Assembly (NCBI GenBank): GCA_013696235.1
Contig: JACCYY010000220.1
Span: 1-7,124, forward strand
DNA: 7,124 bases
Direction: 5' to 3'
DNA from: Sporichthyaceae bacterium
GTDB taxonomy: Bacteria; Actinomycetota; Actinomycetes; JACCYY01
This document shows positions 1 to 6,198 of the stretch, piece by piece (position 1 is the stretch's first letter; every line of letters starts with the position of its first letter). The position numbers and the translations under genes were made by a program. The notes under the pieces are model-generated. The model did no database searches, was not told where the DNA came from, and worked only from the letters and a program-made list of their open reading frames with translations.

Positions 1-21
1 GTGACCGACCGCGTACGATGA
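1..21 (+). CDS. possible 3' end of an upstream gene (fragment)
   Basis: The first six codons are open in frame 1 and end at a TGA at 19-21. That stop overlaps an ATG at 18-20 in an ATGA arrangement. An upstream gene may end here, but only six residues (VTDRVR) are visible and no product can be named. Frame 2 is closed by a TGA at 2-4. Frame 3 stays open to a TGA at 99-101, so it is the alternative frame for an incoming gene. Confidence 0.2.
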   Translation: MTDRVR

Positions 22-101
22 CGCCGCCGTCAAGCGCTGAGCCTCGACGTCCCGCGGCGACGATCCGCCTTGAGGTCGTCGGCGTCGTCGCGCACCACTG
101 A
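18..101 (+). other. 27-codon open frame before the first sulfotransferase, doubtful
   Basis: An ATG at 18 opens 27 codons ending in TGA at 99-101, just before the AGGAGG of the next gene. It could be a small coupled peptide or, in the same frame, the tail of an upstream gene entering from outside the window. The first half has many codons ending in A or T, unlike the real genes here. Only the second half (RLEVVGVVAHH) has the usual G/C wobble. No function is proposed. Confidence 0.15.
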
Positions 102-102
102 G

Positions 103-108
103 AGGAGG
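103..108 (+). promoter_or_regulatory. Shine-Dalgarno site of the first sulfotransferase gene
   Basis: A perfect AGGAGG lies 7 nt before the TTG at 116 and 10 nt before the GTG at 119. It decides the start of this gene. The reading frame is closed upstream by a TGA at 71-73, and there is no other ATG, GTG or TTG in frame between that stop and 116. Confidence 0.75.
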
Positions 109-115
109 CGCCACG

Positions 116-1375
116 TTGGTGGATGCATCGGCCCAAACAGCTGGGCGGGTGACCGGCGGACTCCCGCACGTCTTCCTCCACATCGGCACGATGAAGTCAG
201 GCACCTCGTACATCCAGCACGTCCTGCGTCGCAATCGAACCGCCCTCGAAGCGGCCGGTCTCCTGGTGCCCAGGCAACGGCTCGTGCCTGCGGTCGCAGA
301 TGTCCTCAACCGTAAAGCGAAAAAGGCGTCGAGGGACCATCGCGGCACGTGGGACATCGTGCGGCGCGAGATCGAGCGCTGGCACGGCGGGCCCGTCATC
401 CTCTCCCAGGAGTTCATGAGCGCCGCCGACGAGGCCGCTGCGCGGCGGATCGTTGCCTCGTTCGAGCCGCGAAGCGTCTCGGTGATCATCACCGCGCGTG
501 ACCTGGTTCGGGTCATCCCGTCGCACTGGCAGACGTCGGTCAAGCAGGCCAAGATTGTCTCCCTCGGCGAGTTCGTCCGTGTCGTGCAGGACGAGTCAGC
601 CGATCCGATGCCGAAGTTGGCCCGTGGTTTCTGGAAGCACCACGACCTCGCCAGGCTGATCGGGATCTGGGGGAACGTGGTAGGGACCGACCACATCACG
701 GTGGTCACCGTCCCCCCGAGCGGCGCGCCGCCGGTCCTGCTCTGGGAGCGGTTCGCCTCCGTCATCGGGGTCGACCCGGCAATGTATGACGCGACGGCCG
801 ACCAGACGGCGAATTTCACCCTGAGCTACACCGCCGCCGAGCTCCTGCGCCGGGTGAACGAGCGGCTCGGCGACTCGATCAGCCCGGTCGACCACCGCCG
901 GGTGGTCAACGGTTTCGTGGCCAACACCGTCCTTCGGGACGACTCGCACGAGCGAGCGGCCAGCGACCGGGCGCGGTTGTCGCCCGTGATGCACGCGTGG
1001 GCGGTACAGCGCGGCGCGCGTATGGTGGCCGCAGTGGCGGCCAGCGGCGTCAAGGTCGTCGGTGACCTCGAGGACCTCCTGGCAGAGCCACCGACAGGAG
1101 ACCCGACCGACACCACCGAGCCAGGTCCGCTCGAGGAGTCTCCCGACGCCGCCGTGACGGTCATCGTGGCGCTCGTCCAACGCCTGGTGAAGGCTGAGCT
1201 TGCGCTCGGTCCAGAGGGGCCCGATGTGGGCGCTCGTGAGGAAGCCGGACCTGCCAGTGCGATCCCGCCCCCGGTCCCAGCCGGTCCTCTTCCGAGCCTG
1301 CCGATCCGGCCGCGCCGGGCCGACGGAGGGCAGAGCTCGATGCCGGATCTGGATCTCGTGGACGAGGACGACTGA
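116..1375 (+). CDS. sulfotransferase family protein with long C-terminal tail
   Basis: Predicted cytosolic PAPS-dependent sulfotransferase of 419 residues that would transfer sulfate to a carbohydrate or lipid hydroxyl; the acceptor is unknown. The 5'-phosphosulfate loop is at residues 22-34 (HIGTMKSGTSYIQ), with the expected catalytic lysine K27. A conserved Ser-Gln-Glu lies at 97-99. The 3'-phosphate site reads R128 to S136, with the usual eight-residue spacing. Residues 290-325 end in VVGDLEDLL, which I recall from actinobacterial members of this family. The last 90 or so residues are rich in Pro, Glu, Asp and Gly and look disordered, apart from one predicted helix at about 344-365. No signal peptide is seen. 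The start is TTG at 116 or GTG at 119, after a perfect AGGAGG. It is first of three related genes on this strand and its stop touches a short frame starting at 1375. The sulfotransferase fold is fairly sure; the substrate is not. Confidence 0.86.
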   Translation: MVDASAQTAGRVTGGLPHVFLHIGTMKSGTSYIQHVLRRNRTALEAAGLLVPRQRLVPAVADVLNRKAKKASRDHRGTWDIVRREIERWHGGPVILSQEFMSAADEAAARRIVASFEPRSVSVIITARDLVRVIPSHWQTSVKQAKIVSLGEFVRVVQDESADPMPKLARGFWKHHDLARLIGIWGNVVGTDHITVVTVPPSGAPPVLLWERFASVIGVDPAMYDATADQTANFTLSYTAAELLRRVNERLGDSISPVDHRRVVNGFVANTVLRDDSHERAASDRARLSPVMHAWAVQRGARMVAAVAASGVKVVGDLEDLLAEPPTGDPTDTTEPGPLEESPDAAVTVIVALVQRLVKAELALGPEGPDVGAREEAGPASAIPPPVPAGPLPSLPIRPRRADGGQSSMPDLDLVDEDD

Positions 1376-1407
1376 TGCGCGAACCGACCCAACTGCCGGA
1401 CGCGTGA
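1375..1407 (+). other. possible 10-codon minicistron between sulfotransferase genes
   Basis: The TGA of the first sulfotransferase (1373-1375) shares its last base with an ATG at 1375-1377. This ATG opens ten codons (MREPTQLPDA) ending in TGA at 1405-1407, four bases before the GTG start of the next gene. That GTG has no convincing Shine-Dalgarno sequence. A ribosome finishing the minicistron could therefore restart on it. The frame is too short to test by codon use, so it may be chance. Confidence 0.2.
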
Positions 1408-1411
1408 CCCG

Positions 1412-2449
1412 GTGCGACTGATCGCGCACATCGGCGCCCAGAAGACCGCGACGACCTACATCCAGCACTCGCTGTTCCAGAACACCGACCTGCTCGCCGA
1501 GCACGGTGTCTACCTGCCGACATCCGGCCGCCTCGAGCTCGCGCCGCGGTCGGTGTGCCACCATCACCTCGCCTGGCAGTACACCGACCCGGAGCGGTTC
1601 CGTCCAAAGGTCGGCGGCTGGGACGCCCTCCGCGAGGAGGTCGCCGGCGTCGACCCGGAGACCGTGCTGATCAGCTCGGAGGGTCTGGGCTCGATGGTGT
1701 ACAAGCACGACAAGATCGGTGACCTGCTCCGTGAGCTCAATTCGGTCAGCGACGACGTGGTGGTGGTCCTCGTCGTCCGTGAGCAGCTGGCGCTGATCAA
1801 CAGCTCGTACGCGCAGGCCGTGAAGATGTTCAGCTCGGTCGGGCGGTTCGAGGACTACGCCGCCCGCGCGATCGATCGGAAGTGGTTCGACTTCGACGCG
1901 GCGTTCAGTTCCTGGTACCACGTCTCCGGCCTGCGGTTCGTGGTCGTGCCGTTCTCGGAGTTCCGGGAGACCGACCCGCTGGTGGCGCTGCTGGCCGCCG
2001 CCAACGTCGAGGTCCCGGTCGACCGGCTCACCACGATCGACGGCGAGCTGAACACCTCGCTCGGGCCGGTCGGGATGGAAGCGGCGCGGCTGCTCGGTCG
2101 CTATCTCCGAGGCAAGCACAGCAACTTCTCCCGGCGTGAGTTCGCCGCGCGCAAGCTGTACCGCGTCGCGGCAGGCCATGCTCGCGACGCCGGCTGGTGC
2201 CAGGACAAGTTCTGGGGCTGGACCCCGGAGCTCGCCGAACAAGCGGCGGCGCGGCTCGAGCCGGCCAACGACGCGTTCGCGCAGGCGGTATGGGCCAAGG
2301 ACTGGGATCTGCCGATGCCGGTTGACACACCTCGGTGTGCTGAGGTCCTCGACGACCTCGACTCCGCAACACTCGAGGACGTCTACGACTTCGTCTTCGC
2401 AATGTCGGCCCGCTTCGAGCGACTCCGCGAGCGGGGGGAACGCGAGTGA
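1412..2449 (+). CDS. sulfotransferase family protein, apparently active
   Basis: A 345-residue predicted cytosolic PAPS-dependent sulfotransferase. The 5'-phosphosulfate loop at residues 6-18 (HIGAQKTATTYIQ) carries the catalytic-type lysine K11. A Ser-Ser-Glu at 88-90 follows a beta strand. A valine-rich strand (116-122) leads into the 3'-phosphate site R123 to S131, then Y133. The C-terminal part has a motif at 268-298, starting FWGWTP and continuing through NDAFAQAVW, that is repeated in the next gene. The start is GTG at 1412, chosen because the P-loop strand begins two residues later, as is usual. The Shine-Dalgarno is weak and the gene may depend on translation from upstream. Its stop overlaps the next start as GTGA, so the two are likely translated together. 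The acceptor is unknown. All the PAPS-binding residues I can recognise are present. Confidence 0.88.
   Translation: MRLIAHIGAQKTATTYIQHSLFQNTDLLAEHGVYLPTSGRLELAPRSVCHHHLAWQYTDPERFRPKVGGWDALREEVAGVDPETVLISSEGLGSMVYKHDKIGDLLRELNSVSDDVVVVLVVREQLALINSSYAQAVKMFSSVGRFEDYAARAIDRKWFDFDAAFSSWYHVSGLRFVVVPFSEFRETDPLVALLAAANVEVPVDRLTTIDGELNTSLGPVGMEAARLLGRYLRGKHSNFSRREFAARKLYRVAAGHARDAGWCQDKFWGWTPELAEQAAARLEPANDAFAQAVWAKDWDLPMPVDTPRCAEVLDDLDSATLEDVYDFVFAMSARFERLRERGERE
2433..2440 (+). promoter_or_regulatory. Shine-Dalgarno site inside the end of the second sulfotransferase gene
   Basis: GGGGGGAA lies 5 nt before the GTG at 2446 and within the last codons of the preceding gene. It supports this GTG as the start and fits a stop-restart arrangement with the TGA at 2447-2449. 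Confidence 0.55.
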
Positions 2450-3576
2450 CTTGCCTCGTCGTCCACGCCGGCGCCCGGGCCACCGGATGGTCGGCCGTTC
2501 AGCGGCGGCTCGTGGCAGCCCGTACGGACCTCGCCGCCGTAGGTGTGCAGATGGAGCCGGATGACGTCGTCGCGGCGTGGCATCGTTCGGCCCGCGCGAT
2601 GCAGACCACGGGCGACGATCCCGAACCAACGCTCAAACGACTCATGAACGAGACCAACGCGGCCGGGCGGGACACCCTCCTCCTGAGCTCGCCGCTCTTC
2701 CTGTCGGCGTTGTCGAGCTCGTCCTGGACCGACCGGCTGGCTCGCGTGGCGGCGAAACTCGGGTTCGACCGAATCGTCGTCGTCGTGGTCGTGCGCGAGC
2801 AGATCGGGGCGCTCAACCAGATCTATTGCGAGCGGGTCCTCGCCCTGGAGACTGCAGCCCCGTTCGGCGCGTTCGTCGGCCAAGCGCGCATTCGCGACAG
2901 CGTCGACTACAACGCGCTGCTCGGACCCGCCCTCGCGACGGCCGGTCTGGAGGTCGTGGCCGTGCCGTGGTCGCAGCTCGACGACGGCGGCGGCGCTCAG
3001 GCGGTGCTGGACGCCGCCGGAATCGATGTCTCGCTCACCGTCCCGCCCGACGTCGACTCGGCGGAGTCCAAGATCCCGGGTCAAGAGCGGCTGCCCGGCC
3101 CGGTGCACGTGGCTGCGTCGCGGCTCCTCGTCAAGCGGCTGACCGCCCGCGGCGGCCACGCGGACCTCGACCCGCGGACGCTCGCCGCCGCTGTGGCGCG
3201 GGTGCGCCGGCGCGCAGAGCAACGGGACTGGGACGGCGACGCGACGTACTGGGGCTGGACGCCGGCCCTTGCGGAGGCGGCGGCCGAGCGGTACGCCGCG
3301 AGCAACGACGCGTTCGCTCGAGCGGTATGGGGCTCGGCCTGGACCGAGCCTGTGCAGACGATGCCGTTCCGCGATCTTCAGCTCCTCGACGCGGAGCCGA
3401 AGGCGATTGCCGACATCGTCGACATCTTGGGCCGGGTCTCCGCGCAGGTCGAGCGGGTCCCGCGAAGGGGCGGAGGAGCGCGCCCGGCCGTGCCTTGGAC
3501 CGGGCTCACGCCCCCCGGAGGGAGACGCCAGTCGCCCGGCCAGCGCCGCCGGCCTCCGCAGGTTGGCGCCGAGTGA
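2446..3576 (+). CDS. degenerate sulfotransferase-like protein, probable pseudoenzyme
   Basis: A 376-residue paralogue of the preceding gene. The strongest match is at residues 268-299, where about 20 of 32 positions are identical (YWGWTP through NDAFARAVW). The strand and site at VVVREQ (114-119) also match. The residues expected to bind PAPS are lost, however. The P-loop reads HAGARATGWSAVQ at 7-19, with Ala12 in place of the lysine. The 3'-phosphate site keeps R117 but has Gln125 in place of serine. The conserved Ser-Ser-Glu is Ser-Ser-Pro at 81-83. The frame is intact with normal GC-rich codons, so it does not look like a decaying gene. It starts at a GTG overlapping the previous stop. It runs 31 residues beyond the end of its paralogue in an Arg/Pro/Gly tail whose last 23 codons overlap the opposing glycosyltransferase gene. 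It may be an inactive partner or a binding protein, or it may use another donor. Confidence 0.84.
   Translation: MTCLVVHAGARATGWSAVQRRLVAARTDLAAVGVQMEPDDVVAAWHRSARAMQTTGDDPEPTLKRLMNETNAAGRDTLLLSSPLFLSALSSSSWTDRLARVAAKLGFDRIVVVVVVREQIGALNQIYCERVLALETAAPFGAFVGQARIRDSVDYNALLGPALATAGLEVVAVPWSQLDDGGGAQAVLDAAGIDVSLTVPPDVDSAESKIPGQERLPGPVHVAASRLLVKRLTARGGHADLDPRTLAAAVARVRRRAEQRDWDGDATYWGWTPALAEAAAERYAASNDAFARAVWGSAWTEPVQTMPFRDLQLLDAEPKAIADIVDILGRVSAQVERVPRRGGGARPAVPWTGLTPPGGRRQSPGQRRRPPQVGAE
3482..3505 (-). terminator. hairpin directly after the glycosyltransferase stop codon
   Basis: Read on the minus strand, an inverted repeat starts at the base after the TGA at 3508-3506. The arms are GCCCGGTC and GGCCGGGC, around an 8-nt loop (CAAGGCAC). 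This gives an 8-bp stem with one G-U pair. There is no T tract after it, which is common for actinobacterial terminators. It lies inside the 3' coding end of the opposing sulfotransferase-like gene. A chance GC-rich hairpin is possible. Confidence 0.35.
3506..3576. other. tail-to-tail overlap of two convergent genes
   Basis: The last 71 nt of the plus-strand pseudo-sulfotransferase gene and of the minus-strand glycosyltransferase gene are the same DNA. First codon positions face each other, and the wobble base of each gene faces the second base of the other. Both encoded tails are low-complexity (Arg, Pro, Gly, Ala), which suggests at least one arose by run-on past an older stop. No free intergenic space remains between the operons. 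Confidence 0.85.
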
Positions 3577-5221
3577 CATCGACTGAATGACGTTCGAGCG
3601 CAGCGGCCCGCCGTGTGGTGCGGGTGGCGAGGAGGTCGGCGTACAGCTCGAGCAGCTGCGCGCTGTGCTCCTCCATCGTCACCGGAGTCATCGCGCTCGA
3701 CCAGTAGTCGCCCGGCTCGAGCTCGCCCTCCAGGACACGCCGCCAGATCTCGATGAGACCGGGGGCGCTGGAGCCGGTGAAGACGAATTGCGGGTTGTCA
3801 CCGCCGAGCTCGCGGGCCCCCCCGCGGTGGGACGTGATGAGCGGAACGCCGTTCGAGGCCATCTCGATGGCAACCTGCGGGAGGTTGTCCTCCCACTGGA
3901 CCGGGATCACCCCGACGTCGACGGTTCGCAGGATGCGCGGCAGCTCGGCGTGGGTGTAGCCGTCGTAGTGCACGACATCGACCATCGAGTCGGCGAGCGC
4001 AGAAAGCCGCTCCATCGTCTTCGGGTCGAACCCCCGGGCGGCAACCACGAGCCGCAGATGGGAGCGGAGCTCAGGCGGGCACGCCTCGAGCGCGTCGAGC
4101 AGGAAGAAGAACCCTTTGTCCCGGCGCATGTAGCCGAGGTAGGCGAGGCTGAGCTGACCACTGACGAGTAAGTCCTTGCGCCGGTCGGCGCGAGAGAAGT
4201 CCTCGGCTGCCTTGGTCCCGATGTAGGCGACCTTCAGCTTCTCCTCGGCGATGTCGTACTTGGCCAGCACCCGGCGCGACCGGTGCGACGTCGCCAGCAC
4301 TGCGTCGACCTCTGCGTTGACGAGCGCGACCGATCGCTCCCGGCGCTCCCGGAACACCGACGCCAGCGACAGCGACCTGCCCGGGTCGGTAGCACCTCCG
4401 CTCGTCGATGGAGCGATCTTGAGGACACCGCGGATCGGTTCAAGCCGTGGCTCACGCTCGGTGACGTGGCCGACGACTGCGTGCGCGACCCGGGGTACGG
4501 ACCGCGGCCGAGACAACGCAAAGCCCATCATCCCGACGGCAGTGAGAGCACGGAACAACCGCCTCCGTGGCTTGACCCACGCGTACAAGCTGTATGCGGA
4601 GGCGTAGGCCGGGTGCCCGGGCTGGATGCCCACGGACCGCAGCAGGCGGGACAGCTGGTGCGCGCGCTCCACCTCGCGCGCGTTGGGCTTGTGCTGGAGG
4701 CAGGTGACGCAGTCGCGCCCCTCGTGGTAGTCGTCGCAGTGCACCCGCTCGTCCTTCCACAGGTTCACCTGCGGGCACACGATGTAGTAGTTGTGTGCGT
4801 AGACGACGACCTGCGTGTCGAAGGTCGCTTCGTGGACGCGAAGGAAGGTGAGCGGAATGCCCTCCAGCGAGTCGAACTGGACGACGTCGAACGGACCGCG
4901 CTGGCGCAAGAAGTTGTGCCAGACGGTCAGCATCTCACCCTCGGCGAAAACCTGGGGAGAACCGAAGCTGTGGTGCCCGGGGGCCAGCACGGTCGAGTTC
5001 ACCAGAGCGTAGGACCGCACCTTGTCACCGTGCGTGTTGGTCGTCGGCTCGATGCGGACCCGCTGGTCCATCAGGTCGTACTCCAGCCCGGAGGAGAGCA
5101 CCGAGATCTCGTGGTCGCCTGACTCGAGGTGCTGGATGAGGTTGTTCTCGTAGACGCGGACGCCTCCGCCGCGCTGCTCGGGGTCGTCGAACGGGGCCCA
5201 GTTGTACAGCAGGATCCTCAT
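3506..5221 (-). CDS. GT4-family glycosyltransferase
   Basis: A 571-residue GT-B-fold retaining glycosyltransferase, expected to transfer a sugar from a nucleotide donor to a growing surface glycan at the inner membrane face. The N-terminal Rossmann half begins MRILLYNWAP, with the acceptor-side glycine loop RGGGVRVYENN at 17-27. Four cysteines at 149, 162, 171 and 174 follow the HNYYIVCP segment; I recall a similar cluster in a subset of GT4 enzymes, possibly metal-binding. The donor half starts near 300 (AVLATSHRSRR), has YLGYMRRDKG at 361-370, and ends with the GT4 signature region DNLPQVAIEMASNGVP (445-460) followed by RGGARELGG. Residues 175-300 form a long linker with a basic-hydrophobic stretch at 217-240 that may touch the membrane. 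It is longer than the usual 380-450 residues because of this linker and a low-complexity tail after about 535. It overlaps the upstream sulfotransferase as ATGA. Sugar and acceptor are unknown. Confidence 0.92.
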   Translation of the reverse strand: MRILLYNWAPFDDPEQRGGGVRVYENNLIQHLESGDHEISVLSSGLEYDLMDQRVRIEPTTNTHGDKVRSYALVNSTVLAPGHHSFGSPQVFAEGEMLTVWHNFLRQRGPFDVVQFDSLEGIPLTFLRVHEATFDTQVVVYAHNYYIVCPQVNLWKDERVHCDDYHEGRDCVTCLQHKPNAREVERAHQLSRLLRSVGIQPGHPAYASAYSLYAWVKPRRRLFRALTAVGMMGFALSRPRSVPRVAHAVVGHVTEREPRLEPIRGVLKIAPSTSGGATDPGRSLSLASVFRERRERSVALVNAEVDAVLATSHRSRRVLAKYDIAEEKLKVAYIGTKAAEDFSRADRRKDLLVSGQLSLAYLGYMRRDKGFFFLLDALEACPPELRSHLRLVVAARGFDPKTMERLSALADSMVDVVHYDGYTHAELPRILRTVDVGVIPVQWEDNLPQVAIEMASNGVPLITSHRGGARELGGDNPQFVFTGSSAPGLIEIWRRVLEGELEPGDYWSSAMTPVTMEEHSAQLLELYADLLATRTTRRAAALERHSVDVTRRQPAEAGGAGRATGVSLRGA

Positions 5222-5940
5222 GCCGGCACCTGGTCTGCCTCGGACCGGTCGGTCTGGAGCGACCCCGGCTCGCGCGGAGGCCGCTCGCGAAACGGCAGCG
5301 GGTTCGGGAAGAAGTCCGCAAACGCCTTGTACGACCCGGGCCGCACGTACTCGCGGATTTGCACACGAAGGTCGTCCGGCGGCGTTTCGACGTTGAGGAA
5401 GTCCGCGATCTCGTCGATCAGCGCGTCGGTGTCACGGCTCGCCTTCTCGTTGCTGACGAGCAGGCACGGGCGACCAGTCGCGAGCGCGAAGCTCGTATTG
5501 GCGTTCGTGGTCGCGTTTGCCTCGTGCAGCGACATGCGAACCGAGCGACGCAGGAACTTGCCGTCCCACTGGTGGCGGCTCAGCGCTGTGGCGACGACGT
5601 CACGGTAGACGACGACGAAGTACGGGTTGCGGATGGCCTTCACCAGCACGGGCAAGTAGCTCACCGCCGGCGGGTACTTCCATCCCCACACGTCCTGGGT
5701 CTCGTTCCTGGCCGCGATCACCGTCCGCAGCTGCCCGAGCCCCTTGGCCTGGAAGCGTTTGTCCTCGTTGTTGCCCTCGTCGATCTCGCCGAGGTCGAGG
5801 CCGAGGGCGCGCATGATGCCGGCGACCGGGCTCGTGCCACCCCGCTCGAGACCGAACGCCACATAGGTCCGACGAGCTGGCGGTTCGGCGACAATGTTCA
5901 GCACCACACTGGTCTTGCTCGTCGAGGCGGAAAGCGCCAT
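5218..5940 (-). CDS. short sulfotransferase family protein
   Basis: A 240-residue predicted cytosolic sulfotransferase, not close to the three plus-strand genes. The 5'-phosphosulfate loop is at 30-37 (GLERGGTS), with arginine R33 where many relatives have lysine. Arg at this place is known in tyrosylprotein and related sulfotransferases. VWGWKYP at 84-90 is the typical WGWK strand. The 3'-phosphate site runs R113 to S121 (YRDVVATALS). The end (residues 215-240) is charged and proline-rich. I chose the ATG at 5940 because AGGAGA lies 9 nt before it (5955-5950) and the protein then has family length. The frame stays open much farther upstream, but that part is antisense to the sulfatase gene and does not look like protein. 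Its stop overlaps the glycosyltransferase start, so the two are one operon and probably act on the same glycan. Confidence 0.88.
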   Translation of the reverse strand: MALSASTSKTSVVLNIVAEPPARRTYVAFGLERGGTSPVAGIMRALGLDLGEIDEGNNEDKRFQAKGLGQLRTVIAARNETQDVWGWKYPPAVSYLPVLVKAIRNPYFVVVYRDVVATALSRHQWDGKFLRRSVRMSLHEANATTNANTSFALATGRPCLLVSNEKASRDTDALIDEIADFLNVETPPDDLRVQIREYVRPGSYKAFADFFPNPLPFRERPPREPGSLQTDRSEADQVPA

Positions 5941-5949
5941 CAAGAGTTG

Positions 5950-5955
5950 TCTCCT
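5950..5955 (-). promoter_or_regulatory. Shine-Dalgarno site of the short sulfotransferase gene
   Basis: AGGAGA on the minus strand lies 9 nt before the ATG at 5940-5938. It fixes the start of this gene and rules out the longer upstream extension of the same open frame. Confidence 0.7.
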
Positions 5956-6103
5956 GCAATCAATCCGAACTCTGGTTGAACCCGACACCGGAAAGAGCCG
6001 CACGCGCGGCGCCGCATCGACCTGGACGTACCCTAGACGATACCCGCGGCCGATCGGGGGAGCCGCAGCGGCCTGCGCCGCCGGTCCACCCTGCCCGGGT
6101 GCG

Positions 6104-6130
6104 GGAACTCTCGCCCCGGCCAGAATCGTC
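6104..6130 (+). promoter_or_regulatory. possible ECF-sigma-type promoter for the sulfatase gene
   Basis: GGAACT at 6104-6109 and CGTC at 6127-6130 are 17 nt apart. This resembles the GGAAC -35 and CGTC/CGTT -10 boxes used by extracytoplasmic-function sigma factors in actinomycetes. Transcription would start near 6137, leaving a leader of about 60 nt. Such short motifs arise easily by chance in GC-rich DNA. Confidence 0.22.
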
Positions 6131-6198
6131 ACACCATCGAGACGGTCGCGCGGACGTGCGCCCGGGGCTGACCAGACAACGGCAGGGGCGCGCCCGAG

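Larger units (their letters stand above)
5941..6198. promoter_or_regulatory. divergent intergenic region between the two transcription units
   Basis: This 258-nt gap must hold the promoters of the minus-strand sulfotransferase-glycosyltransferase operon and of the plus-strand sulfatase. For the minus strand, TAGGGT at 6035-6030 is a possible -10 box about 90 nt from the ATG, but I see no matching -35. GCGGC and GCCGC (6068-6081) can form a small 5-bp hairpin. A perfect 10-bp palindrome, GGGCGCGCCC, lies at 6186-6195, three bases before the sulfatase ATG; it may be an operator or only GC-rich chance. No RNA gene is recognised. Confidence 0.5.

Noticed and set aside
1756..1780. Repeated GTGGTGGTC/GTCGTCGTC runs in the sulfotransferase genes, resembling a microsatellite
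   Set aside because: They encode the valine-rich beta strand before the 3'-phosphate site, and the equivalent strand is present in the paralogue; explained by protein structure.
596..2629. Very long minus-strand open frame (677 codons)
   Set aside because: It is antisense to two genes with clear sulfotransferase motifs. Its translation is Arg/Pro/Val/Asp-rich without any recognisable domain, as expected for a shadow frame in GC-rich DNA.
2383..3579. Minus-strand open frame of 398 codons
   Set aside because: It is antisense to the third sulfotransferase-like gene and has the same Arg-rich shadow composition; the plus-strand frame has paralogue similarity.
3607..3624. CCCGC...GCGGG inverted repeat downstream of the plus-strand operon
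   Set aside because: A 5-bp stem with an 8-nt loop, no T tract, and lying in glycosyltransferase coding sequence; too weak to call a terminator.
4283..5122. Plus-strand open frame of 279 codons
   Set aside because: It is antisense to the GT4 glycosyltransferase, whose motifs are unmistakable; the translation shows only Val/Arg/Asp-rich shadow sequence.
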